Notes under the pieces: model-generated | Seen by the model: only the letters and a program-made list of their open reading frames with translations | Database searches by the model: none | What the model was told of the DNA's origin: nothing | Translations under genes and position numbers: made by a program | Origin: a bacterium | GTDB lineage: Bacteria > JAMCPX01 | NCBI GenBank assembly: GCA_021800575.1 | Contig: JAJYYW010000087.1 | Coordinates: 1-6,388 of the forward strand | Direction: 5' to 3' | Length of the DNA: 6,388 nt | Shown: positions 1 through 6,170 of the stretch, piece by piece | Layout of the letters: every line of letters begins with the position of its first letter | Position numbering within the stretch: position 1 is the first letter of the stretch

Positions 1-218
1 AGCGCTGCGATGACAGGAGGCACAACACACGACACCGCGATCCCATGAATGCCGGTGACCGCTATTTTATCGAGCGCGAACAACTCTTTGAGGAGCAGCT
101 TGTACTCGTCAGCGGTTCTGTCCCTTGACGTTACAACCCGCCAGTGCGTCACCAGGTTCTCATTTTCAAAAACCCCGAATACGATATTCGTATTGCCGAC
201 ATCGATGGTTAAAAGCAT
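1..218 (-). CDS. coaX: Type III pantothenate kinase, N-terminal part (runs off left edge)
   Basis: Enzyme of the first step of coenzyme A synthesis: ATP-dependent phosphorylation of pantothenate, in the cytoplasm. Only the first 72 codons lie in the window; the family is usually about 255 residues. The N-terminus MLLTIDVGNTNIVFGVF carries the DxGNT phosphate-binding motif of the ASKHA fold (D6-T10). It is followed by the family's HWR (25-27), the TADEY segment (35-39) and SCVVPP (63-68), all in the expected order. The ATG at 218 has a good ribosome site, AAAGGA at 229-224, which overlaps the birA stop codon, with only 9 bp between the genes. It is therefore the last visible gene of the birA operon. 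Type III kinases are not inhibited by CoA as type I enzymes are (family knowledge). The identification is firm; completeness cannot be judged. Confidence 0.95.
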   Translation of the reverse strand, partial: MLLTIDVGNTNIVFGVFENENLVTHWRVVTSRDRTADEYKLLLKELFALDKIAVTGIHGIAVSCVVPPVIAA

Positions 219-227
219 TCGTTTCCT

Positions 228-1019
228 TTATTGAGTTATATGAACATCCCCGGACTTGACCGTCACGGTTTCGCCCTGCTCATTGTGCAGTACCAGTCTG
301 CCGAATGCATCAACATCCTGCACAACGCCGGTTATTCTCTCTGATCCGCTCTCTATGTGAACACGCTTATGAATCATCCTCAACCTCTGCATATAGCGTT
401 TCTTGATGCTCATAAAGCCATGATGCAAGCAATAATATGTATACCATTCATGAAATACTCTGTAAAGATAGTTCAACAGCACGACCCTGTCAAAGGTTGT
501 GCCGGTCAGGGCCTTCATCGATGTTGCTGTCGCAGACAGCTGTCCGGGATATTCCGTAATGTCCGAATTAACATTGATTCCTATCCCGACGATAAGGTAC
601 GGGGAACCCGGCCGGCCGCTGCCGAGCTCGAGCAAAATGCCGCTGATTTTCTTTCCCCCCATCAAGACGTCGTTCGGCCACTTGAGCTCTGCGGCGAAAC
701 CGGTAAAATGTTCGAGAACAATCGCCACAACCATCCCCGCCAGAAGACTGATCGCGGGTACATAGTCGGATGGTATGGCCGGTTTGACCATAAACGATGT
801 GTAAACGTTGTGTCCCGGCGGTGAATGCCAGGACCTACCCTGCCTTCCCCTGCCGCGCTCCTGCGCATCCGCAACGACAACGGTCCACTCCTCGCTGCCG
901 TCACGCGACAGGCTTTCTGTGAGGGTGTTCGTGGATTCCACGGAAGACCGGTAAACGATACGCTTGATAAAGTCCAGCGACTGAAGGGCCTGCCGGACAT
1001 CATGTTCGTAGGAAGACAT
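228..1019 (-). CDS. birA: Biotin--[acetyl-CoA-carboxylase] ligase, short form without DNA-binding domain
   Basis: Cytoplasmic ligase that makes biotinyl-5'-AMP and transfers biotin to the lysine of carboxylase carrier proteins. The 263-residue product shows the full catalytic core: STN (29-31), the adenylate/biotin loop GRGRQGRSW (56-64), KWPND (113-117), GGKKISGILLE (121-131) and GIGINVN (145-151). A small C-terminal SH3-like domain, GVVQDVDAFGRLVL, starts near 231. There is no N-terminal helix-turn-helix, so this is a class I enzyme and, unlike E. coli BirA, should not repress biotin genes. The ATG at 1019 lies 5 bp after the stop of the zinc-ribbon gene and has no clear Shine-Dalgarno sequence, which suggests translation by coupling or reinitiation. 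coaX follows after 9 bp. Function is secure by motif; the exact start is slightly less so, although no better start is visible. Confidence 0.95.
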   Translation of the reverse strand: MSSYEHDVRQALQSLDFIKRIVYRSSVESTNTLTESLSRDGSEEWTVVVADAQERGRGRQGRSWHSPPGHNVYTSFMVKPAIPSDYVPAISLLAGMVVAIVLEHFTGFAAELKWPNDVLMGGKKISGILLELGSGRPGSPYLIVGIGINVNSDITEYPGQLSATATSMKALTGTTFDRVVLLNYLYRVFHEWYTYYCLHHGFMSIKKRYMQRLRMIHKRVHIESGSERITGVVQDVDAFGRLVLHNEQGETVTVKSGDVHITQ

Positions 1020-1024
1020 TATCG

Positions 1025-1606
1025 CTACACATGATATTTCAAAACGTACGTTACGGAGCGAAGAAACAGATCTAAACTCCCCCGGGCGTTGTCGAGTCTT
1101 ATCACGTCGGAAAACAGAAACAGGGACGTTACAACAACAAACATCATGACCGTATAATAAACGTACGGGACATACCGGTTCATCACACGGTACGGATCGA
1201 TACCGTTGAAGATGGCCCAGAAGTGTTTCATCAGGCCGCCTGCTCCCCGCTCATCCTTTTTTCCAGTGCCCGTACTGTATGAATCGTCTGATGTTATAAC
1301 GTCTCCGCCGTTCTCGATCTGATGCATCATGTCCTGCTGCATATGCTCATCGGGTCCTGAGTCTCTATGATGGTACGCTGTTTCTGACCTCTGCCATGAA
1401 TCGTGGTGCATCGTTTCATAGTGGGCATCCCGGGCCTTCACGAAGCCTCTGTTTTTACTGCTCCTGTGCTGGAAAGCATTGCCGCCGTCTGTCCTGACCA
1501 TGATCGGTGTTTTGCATACCGGGCACTGCACCATCTGAACATCCCTGCCGAACGAGTCCCCTTTCAGGAGAAACTCGTTATTGCATTTGTCACATACTAT
1601 CTTCAT
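1025..1606 (-). CDS. Zinc-ribbon protein with one C-terminal transmembrane helix
   Basis: Function unknown. The 193-residue product begins with a zinc ribbon of the MJ0042 type: CDKC at 5-8 and CPVC at 28-31, four cysteines placed to bind one metal ion. A low-complexity hydrophilic linker (about 40-125) follows, rich in His (47, 62, 67, 68, 79, 80, 88, 95) and Met. Near the C-terminus is a single hydrophobic segment (about 147-167, VPYVYYTVMMFVVVTSLFLF) and a tail of about 26 residues. There is no signal peptide, so the ribbon is probably cytoplasmic with the protein anchored near its C-terminus. The ATG shares ATGA with the stop of the preceding gene and has a good ribosome site (AAGGAAG, 1617-1611) inside that gene's last codons, so the two are translationally coupled. 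Similar N-terminal ribbons occur in many deltaproteobacterial membrane and gliding-type proteins (family knowledge). A role with its upstream partner is inferred only from coupling. Confidence 0.85.
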   Translation of the reverse strand: MKIVCDKCNNEFLLKGDSFGRDVQMVQCPVCKTPIMVRTDGGNAFQHRSSKNRGFVKARDAHYETMHHDSWQRSETAYHHRDSGPDEHMQQDMMHQIENGGDVITSDDSYSTGTGKKDERGAGGLMKHFWAIFNGIDPYRVMNRYVPYVYYTVMMFVVVTSLFLFSDVIRLDNARGSLDLFLRSVTYVLKYHV

Positions 1607-3270
1607 TTTTCTTCCTTTATAACATTGTCCTTGAGTAAGGTACTGATGATATCAAGTCCTGCCTGCGGGTCCGGATTTAACAGAAAGGATGACGTCAATA
1701 TGTCATTGCTCCCGTTAAATATACGCATGAGTTCTTCTTTTTCTTCGTGTGATTTCAGCGTGTGCGATGGATTAACGACAAATTTTTTCTTCAAACTGCC
1801 AAAGAGCGGTTCGATCCTGTTGACCTCATCCATCATTCTCAGGCCTTCCATGAGCAATGTCTGGGTATCCACGGTTATCCTCGGTTCGCCGATAATGCTC
1901 TTGAACTTGATATCGAACTCTCCGTCTGTCAGGAAGAGCATTCTGTACACGGCATTTTCCCGCGTCAGATCACCGTAGTAGGCGTCTATGATACTGCCCT
2001 TGTCAAACAACAGCCAGCCGATCTCCCGGGCATCGTGTATCTGCAACGTCCCGGATTTCCTGTTCAATTCGAGCATCTGTATCAGCTCAATGATAGACAC
2101 GTCGTGCAGGTTTCCGGTAAAACTGGCTTTTCTGCTGGCATCAGACATGCTGATCGTAACATGCTTATCGTCTTCGCTCCCGTGGCTCATACGGATCAGT
2201 TTCAGAAGGAACAGTGTATATAAAAACCGGTAGGCGTCGTCATGGGATACCCCGCTCTTGGCGATCAATTCATAGATCGTTCTTTTTCCGTTGATGAGTC
2301 CCATGAGTCTGTTGAAGGATTGCGGGAATTTAAAATCCTCGATATTGAAAATATTGTCGGGACTGAAACTGACGATCTCGCCCGCTTCCTGGAGCTTGCT
2401 CTCGATAGCATCCATTTTTGTTTTTCTCCTGATGCCTTCGAACAAAAGAACAGGGAACGTGTCCTTTATCGACGTCAATTCCTTGATACCGCTGATTTTT
2501 TCCTCTTTCGTGTACGTAAACTCATTCCACGGGAACATCCCGAGTATGATTTCCTTCATGTTGTCGGAGATGGCACGTTCGAGTCCTTCTTCGCTGATGG
2601 CTCCCAGTATGATAAGCGCATCTCCGAGCCTCTTGCCGCGCTTATTCATGATGTCGTATGCCGACTTGAGAATGCCCTCCGCCACGAGTCCTTTGGTCAG
2701 CAGCCATTTGTCGAGCCGCTCGTCCTCGTTGCTGCTCATCGCAAAAACCGGGTTACCGCCGTCCCAGTAAATCTCTTTGACAATATCATGCTCTCCGTAA
2801 CAGGTGAGTTTGCCGGTCCACAGGAGATGGGCAAGCTCCGAGAACGTTTCCTCAACGCACGTGGACGTATAACGTTCCACCTTTTCGCTCGGGAGATCGT
2901 ACGATTCAGCCTGTTTCAGCGAGTCCAGCAGTTCCTCTCCGTTGACCGGTTTTCTCAGCAAAACGTGCATCCCCCATCTCATCGTTACGTCCGGGATCTT
3001 GTTTTCCGGTATACCGTTCATAAAAACGATGAACTGTGCATAGCCTCCGTGCGGTGTTCCCTTCAGGCGTTTCACGAGCTGATAGCCGTTCAGTCCCGGC
3101 AGCAAGCTGTCAAGAATGACAACTTTATACGCATACTTCCCGATGGCATCGATAGCCTCTATCGGGGAAGATACACTGTCGAAAACATACTCGTTATCTT
3201 GCAAAAGCTGTTCCACCCGGTTCTTTACATCGGGAAGCCACGTAACCACTAATAATTCATGGGATCGCAT
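1603..3270 (-). CDS. Degenerate receiver protein with two DUF4388 (PATAN) domains
   Basis: Probable cytoplasmic signalling or scaffold protein, 555 residues. Residues 1-120 form a receiver-like domain: MRSHELLVVT (strand 1), VVILDSLLPGLNGYQL with the phospho-acceptor aspartate D54, and LLRKPV with the conserved K107. The acidic pair that normally follows strand 1 is missing (T10-W11 instead of Asp-Asp), and the usual Thr/Ser of strand 4 is Asn (N85). About 138-260 resembles a first DUF4388 domain (ELAHLLWTGKLTCY, then RLGDALIILGAISEEGLERA). About 300-363 looks like a winged-helix-type linker (LINGKRTIYELIAKSG). About 381-490 is a clear second DUF4388 domain (FTGNLHDVSIIELIQMLEL, SGTLQIHD, LFDKGSIIDA). 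No output enzyme or classical DNA-binding domain is seen. DUF4388/PATAN modules act in protein-protein contacts in response regulators (family knowledge). The start is taken as ATG 3270 (TGGA 6 nt upstream); a TTG at 3327 would lie inside the promoter. It is the first gene of the birA operon. Confidence 0.88.
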   Translation of the reverse strand: MRSHELLVVTWLPDVKNRVEQLLQDNEYVFDSVSSPIEAIDAIGKYAYKVVILDSLLPGLNGYQLVKRLKGTPHGGYAQFIVFMNGIPENKIPDVTMRWGMHVLLRKPVNGEELLDSLKQAESYDLPSEKVERYTSTCVEETFSELAHLLWTGKLTCYGEHDIVKEIYWDGGNPVFAMSSNEDERLDKWLLTKGLVAEGILKSAYDIMNKRGKRLGDALIILGAISEEGLERAISDNMKEIILGMFPWNEFTYTKEEKISGIKELTSIKDTFPVLLFEGIRRKTKMDAIESKLQEAGEIVSFSPDNIFNIEDFKFPQSFNRLMGLINGKRTIYELIAKSGVSHDDAYRFLYTLFLLKLIRMSHGSEDDKHVTISMSDASRKASFTGNLHDVSIIELIQMLELNRKSGTLQIHDAREIGWLLFDKGSIIDAYYGDLTRENAVYRMLFLTDGEFDIKFKSIIGEPRITVDTQTLLMEGLRMMDEVNRIEPLFGSLKKKFVVNPSHTLKSHEEKEELMRIFNGSNDILTSSFLLNPDPQAGLDIISTLLKDNVIKEEK

Positions 3271-3298
3271 AAAGTATCCATTATTTTTGTAATGTAAA

Positions 3299-3327
3299 AG
3301 TATACATGAATTACCTGATAAGATCAA
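3299..3327 (-). promoter_or_regulatory. Sigma70-like promoter of the receiver/zinc-ribbon/birA/coaX operon
   Basis: On the minus strand TTGATC (3327-3322, 4 of 6 to the -35 consensus) and TATACT (3304-3299, 5 of 6 to -10) are separated by exactly 17 bp. Transcription would start near 3292, giving a leader of about 22 nt before the ATG at 3270. No other promoter of comparable quality was noticed in the four tightly packed genes that follow, so it probably drives all of them. It also argues against the upstream TTG start at 3327. Confidence 0.6.
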
Positions 3328-3334
3328 GCTTCAC

Positions 3335-3376
3335 GTTCTGATCCGATCGCTATTTCGTTTTGACCCTGATCAGAAC
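3335..3376. repeat. Perfect 9-bp inverted repeat at the porin 3' end
   Basis: GTTCTGATC (3335-3343) and GATCAGAAC (3368-3376) are exact reverse complements with 24 nt between. The right arm covers the last codon and TGA stop of the porin; the left arm ends 8 bp upstream of the -35 box of the next operon. No run of T follows on the minus strand, so it is a poor intrinsic terminator. It may instead be an mRNA 3'-end hairpin or a regulator site; chance cannot be excluded. Confidence 0.4.
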
Positions 3377-4509
3377 CCGGCCTGGAACTGGGCAGCGAGG
3401 AGATTACTTTCTTGCGGCGCACCTCGTACGTTTCTGATCTCGTAGTCGATCTGTAGTCTTGTCATCGTCGTAAAATACCAGTTCATCCCGATCGTGTAAA
3501 TAGTCGAGGTATCGCCGGTTTTAATATCCGGATTGTAGGTGTCATATTTCAGAACCCACTGCAGATGGTGCTGGAGCATAAAGTATGTTCCCTGGACATA
3601 CCATCCCTGTCTCCTGACAAGGGCCCTGCCGCTGCCGCTCCTGTAACCGTCCCTGCCACGTATGAATTCAGCCTCGACAGAAACCGGGTCATGGACGTAG
3701 GCCAGCTCCGCACCAACCCTTGTGCGCTCATAACTGCTGCCGGTAACGTTTGACAGTGCATACCTGCCCGAATAGTAATCCCCGCCGAGAGAAAGGCCCC
3801 TGATCGGGTGGATCAGCAACCTGCCGTCGAAATCTTTCTGGTCATTCAGATCCATCGTATCGATCCCCTGCCCGTTGAGCACTGCAATTGCATATTCGAA
3901 AAAGTACGTATCATTCAACATGAGGAAATCTCCTCCGGCGCCGATGCCGATGTCCCTTCCATTCTGGTTACCGATGATATCCTTGCTTCGCGCAACGAGC
4001 GCTTCGACGATCTGGGATCGATTAATGGTTGCGAGGTAGCGCGAAGAAATAAGGTTTTCACGGCTAAACGGTATCTTGAATTGCCCTGCGGTGAATTTCA
4101 GGTAGTCCCCGGCCATATAATCTACATAGGCATCGAGCAGTTTGGCCGCAGATCCTTCAAATGCTGGCTGCAGCTTGTAATCAATGCTGTCGGCAACGTT
4201 CCCGCTGAAATCGAGCCGTGCCCGATGAATGTCAAAGCCCGCCGTGGCATGCTCCGGGTACTGGTACCGTACCTGCGCGTAGCCGCTCAGCTTTAGCCAT
4301 TTGCCCGCAGTCACACAGGAAGCTTGGTTCGTATCCAGTTGTCCCTGATTCCATATCAGCATGTTTCCGGAATTTACGGCATCGCCCGCTTTGATGACGG
4401 CCTGTTCAGCACAAAGCTTCAGAAGATCATCCGCATCGGATACAGAGGCGCTCATGGTACCGGTAAAAGAACTCAATACTACACAGGCAATAAGATAAAC
4501 ATTCTTCAT
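3370..4509 (-). CDS. Outer-membrane porin, phosphate-selective O/P type
   Basis: Predicted beta-barrel channel of the outer membrane, 379 residues. It starts with a Sec signal peptide, MKNVYLIACVVLSSFTGTMSA, probably cut after A21. Residues 72-150 match the Porin O/P pattern: LKLSGYAQVRYQY, then FDIHRARLDFSGNVADSIDYKL, then LLDAYVDYMAGDYLKFTAGQFKIPFSRENL. The remainder alternates polar and aromatic residues as in barrel strands, and the protein ends in Phe (QFQAGF), the usual C-terminal signature for barrel assembly. ATG 4509 is chosen over an upstream frame start at 4593 because it begins exactly at the signal peptide and has a strong ribosome site, AGGAAGG, 7 nt away. It stands alone: about 250 bp separates it from the reductase before it and 99 bp from the next operon. 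Substrate is not certain; despite the family name, many members are not known to prefer phosphate, and no phosphate-transport genes are nearby. Confidence 0.88.
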   Translation of the reverse strand: MKNVYLIACVVLSSFTGTMSASVSDADDLLKLCAEQAVIKAGDAVNSGNMLIWNQGQLDTNQASCVTAGKWLKLSGYAQVRYQYPEHATAGFDIHRARLDFSGNVADSIDYKLQPAFEGSAAKLLDAYVDYMAGDYLKFTAGQFKIPFSRENLISSRYLATINRSQIVEALVARSKDIIGNQNGRDIGIGAGGDFLMLNDTYFFEYAIAVLNGQGIDTMDLNDQKDFDGRLLIHPIRGLSLGGDYYSGRYALSNVTGSSYERTRVGAELAYVHDPVSVEAEFIRGRDGYRSGSGRALVRRQGWYVQGTYFMLQHHLQWVLKYDTYNPDIKTGDTSTIYTIGMNWYFTTMTRLQIDYEIRNVRGAPQESNLLAAQFQAGF

Positions 4510-4516
4510 AGGAGAA

Positions 4517-4523
4517 CCTTCCT
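4517..4523 (-). promoter_or_regulatory. Ribosome binding site that fixes the porin start
   Basis: AGGAAGG on the minus strand, 7 nt before ATG 4509. Together with the signal peptide beginning at that codon, it rules out the longer reading frame starting at 4593, whose first 28 residues (charged, EEEEK-containing) do not fit an exported protein. Confidence 0.75.
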
Positions 4524-4591
4524 CTCGCGAAACCCTGTAAATACGGTTTTTCTCCTCTTCCTCATACAGGTGCAAGCCCCCGAATACCTTC

Positions 4592-4658
4592 ATGAATGAC
4601 GGAGAGTGGCCGATCTGTCAAACATTTGTGTTTAAAGTGCTCTTCCTGCTATCAACAA
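4592..4658 (-). promoter_or_regulatory. Candidate promoter region of the porin gene
   Basis: Two partial sigma70-like matches lie on the minus strand. One is TTGTTG (4658-4653), 16 bp, TTTAAA (4636-4631). The other is a perfect -35 TTGACA (4621-4616) that lacks a good -10 at 16-18 bp (best ATTCAT at 4597-4592). Neither is convincing alone; a promoter somewhere here is expected because the porin is preceded by a terminator-like hairpin. The leader would be 75-125 nt. Confidence 0.3.
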
Positions 4659-4680
4659 TAGGTGCTATGAACCAAAACAG

Positions 4681-4710
4681 GGACGTCCTCGAAATCCCTC
4701 TTCGACGTCC
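4681..4710 (-). terminator. Terminator-like hairpin after the flavin reductase gene
   Basis: GGACGT and ACGTCC pair at the base, continued by CGAA with TTCG after a 3-nt bulge on one side, around a loop of about 7 nt. It begins 48 bp after the reductase stop codon. On the minus strand it is followed by CTGTTTTGGTT, a poor T tract, so termination may be weak. It lies upstream of the porin promoter candidates, which suits a boundary between two transcription units. Confidence 0.4.
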
Positions 4711-4758
4711 TTTATATCAGTGCATATAGACAGTGCCACGATGCCTCCTTTCATTCAT

Positions 4759-5943
4759 TCACAGGTTCTTATTATAACAGCGCAGCGGCAGCTTGTGCAT
4801 CATGGCAGCGAAACATTGATTGCACGACACACAGGAAACGGCCTCTGCTGTTCCCTCTCTGAACCGCTTTACCAGAAGAGGCTCGCGAATAAACGGACGA
4901 GCCATGGCAACGAAATCCATGGTACCGTCGAGCAGGTGTTGTTCCATGAAACGGAGCGACCGCATGCCTCCCACCGCGATCAGCGGGGTGCTGCCGGTTG
5001 CAGACTTTATGACCTTTGCACCCTCGAGGTTGTATCCCTCTTCGAGGTTGTATTTGCCCTCAAGTCTTTTCGTCATGACCCATGCGAAAGGCCTTTTCCA
5101 GAGGGGAAATGCCCGGGTAAGCTCACGTACCGGCACATCACCCCTGACCATATTCATGAAGGAATAGACCGGCAGTGAACAGCTGGTTTCAATGCCATCG
5201 ACCTTCAATGCAGCGAGCCAGCCGCAATATTTTTTTGCCAGTTCAGGCGTTACACCGTCTTTCGGGGCAAAATCGTTCACATTAATCTTGACGATAACCG
5301 GCATGTCAGCAGGCAGTACACGTCTGACAGCCGTCAGCACCTCTTTCAGAAGCCGGAAACGGTTTTCATCCGTTCCTCCCCATGCATCATCCCGGTCATT
5401 CAAAAATGGTGAGAGGAACTGGCTGATTAAATACCCGTGCGCCGCATGGATCTGAATGCCGTCAGCCCCTGCCTGGGCTGCGCGCTGTGCAGCATCGCTG
5501 AAAGCACGGATGGCGGTCATAATGTCATCCTGCGTCATCCTCGCAGGCTTGAACAGGTAAACAGGATCCCGCCGGGAACTTGAGGGTCCCATCGGGGTCC
5601 TTCCGAGGACCTCTTTGCTGGTCTGCATACCCGCATGGGCAAGCTGGAAGAATATCTTCGCACCGTGCCCATGTACAGCACCCGTGAGCCTGCGAAGACC
5701 CGGTATCATGGTGTCGTCAAAGATGCCGGTCTGGAATGGCATGGCCTTGCCGTCAGGATGCACGTTCATAAATCCCGGAATGATAAGCCCCACGTCGCCC
5801 TTTGCGAGGAGCGTATACATGGCTATCAGTTTATCAGTAACCATACCGTCCGGTGTTGCCATACTTTCGTAGGTTGCAGACTTGACGAACCGGTTCTTGA
5901 TCTCTCTATTTCCAATCTTGTACGGCGTAAACAGTATCGACAT
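4759..5943 (-). CDS. NADH:flavin oxidoreductase / Old Yellow Enzyme family protein with C-terminal Fe-S cysteines
   Basis: FMN-dependent reductase, 394 residues, one TIM-barrel domain. Family marks in order: LFTPYKIGNREIKNRFVKSA (4-23), FFQLAHAG with Q100, HAAHGYLISQFLSP with the substrate-binding His pair H166/H169 and Y171, DRDDAWGGTDENRFR (183-197), and the phosphate-binding end IAVGGMRSL and MARPFI. The C-terminus has C371, C374, C377 and C389 (C-x2-C-x2-C-x11-C), like the 4Fe-4S ligands of 2,4-dienoyl-CoA reductase and trimethylamine dehydrogenase. The FAD/NAD(P) domains that follow in those enzymes are absent: the protein stops five residues after the last Cys. Likely role is reduction of an activated C=C bond or related substrate, with electrons from a separate partner; the substrate is unknown. 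The start ATG 5943 has GGGAGAG 5 nt upstream and begins at the normal family N-terminus, better than a TTG at 5994. Confidence 0.9.
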   Translation of the reverse strand: MSILFTPYKIGNREIKNRFVKSATYESMATPDGMVTDKLIAMYTLLAKGDVGLIIPGFMNVHPDGKAMPFQTGIFDDTMIPGLRRLTGAVHGHGAKIFFQLAHAGMQTSKEVLGRTPMGPSSSRRDPVYLFKPARMTQDDIMTAIRAFSDAAQRAAQAGADGIQIHAAHGYLISQFLSPFLNDRDDAWGGTDENRFRLLKEVLTAVRRVLPADMPVIVKINVNDFAPKDGVTPELAKKYCGWLAALKVDGIETSCSLPVYSFMNMVRGDVPVRELTRAFPLWKRPFAWVMTKRLEGKYNLEEGYNLEGAKVIKSATGSTPLIAVGGMRSLRFMEQHLLDGTMDFVAMARPFIREPLLVKRFREGTAEAVSCVSCNQCFAAMMHKLPLRCYNKNL

Positions 5944-5965
5944 GCATTCTCTCCCGATGGGGTGT

Positions 5966-5994
5966 ATCAAATCAGGAAACGCTGAACAAATCAA
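5966..5994 (-). promoter_or_regulatory. Weak candidate promoter of the flavin reductase
   Basis: TTGATT (5994-5989) and TTTGAT (5971-5966) on the minus strand, each 4 of 6 to consensus, 17 bp apart, about 23 bp before ATG 5943. The leader would be very short. It is listed because the repeat-filled gap makes read-through from the upstream gene uncertain. Confidence 0.22.
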
Positions 5995-6011
5995 CCGCGT
6001 GATTCAGCATT

Positions 6012-6037
6012 ATCCCCCTTAAGCTAAGGGGCGGGGT
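6012..6037 (+). repeat. REP-like palindromic unit A
   Basis: CCCCTTA (6015-6021), loop AGC, TAAGGGG (6025-6031) form a perfect 7-bp hairpin, followed by a G-rich tail CGGGGT. The core ATCCCCCTT...AGGGG.GG.GT recurs in inverted orientation at 6147-6170. It is the nearest of the three units to the reductase gene. Confidence 0.55.
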
Positions 6038-6101
6038 ACCCACCGGGCACACTGCGAAGCTGGGTCGCGTGGGTCGAGGGAGTTATGATTCCTCTGCTAT
6101 C

Positions 6102-6131
6102 TTCCCCTCTGCTCTGAGGAGAGGGCTGGGT
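6102..6131 (+). repeat. REP-like palindromic unit B
   Basis: CCCTCT (6105-6110) and AGAGGG (6120-6125) pair around a 9-nt loop, followed by the tail CTGGGT. The form 'C-rich arm, loop, G-rich arm, GGGT tail' is the same as in unit A and in the same orientation, with a longer loop. Confidence 0.5.
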
Positions 6132-6146
6132 GCGGTCTTATTCTTA

Positions 6147-6170
6147 ACTCCTCCCCTGACAAGGGGGATT
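6147..6170 (-). repeat. REP-like palindromic unit C, inverted relative to A and B
   Basis: CCCCT (6153-6157), loop GACA, AGGGG (6162-6166). Read on the minus strand it is AATCCCCCTTGTCAGGGG followed by AGGAGT, which matches unit A over the C-run, stem and tail. Units A and C therefore face each other across about 160 bp, as in paired REP elements. With A and B it fills most of the gene-free stretch 5944-6261; the rest of that stretch shows no open frame I would support. Confidence 0.55.

Noticed and set aside
2242..3252. 336-codon open frame on the plus strand
   Set aside because: It lies wholly opposite the receiver/DUF4388 gene, whose domains are recognisable. The plus-strand product shows no recognisable domain; it is an antisense shadow.
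3271..3327. TTG start at 3327 adding 19 residues to the receiver protein
   Set aside because: The codon is part of the -35 box of a good promoter, the added residues do not fit a receiver domain, and ATG 3270 begins exactly at strand 1.
4510..4593. Longer porin N-terminus starting at 4593
   Set aside because: It would place a charged 28-residue stretch before the signal peptide; ATG 4509 has a strong ribosome site.
4721..4737. Sigma54-like TGGCAC...TGCA on the minus strand
   Set aside because: GG and GC are separated by 12 nt rather than the required 10, and the site is upstream of the terminator-like hairpin.
4720..5178. 152-codon plus-strand open frame over the end of the flavin reductase
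   Set aside because: It is antisense to the conserved FMN-binding end and Fe-S cysteines of the reductase, and its product has no family features.
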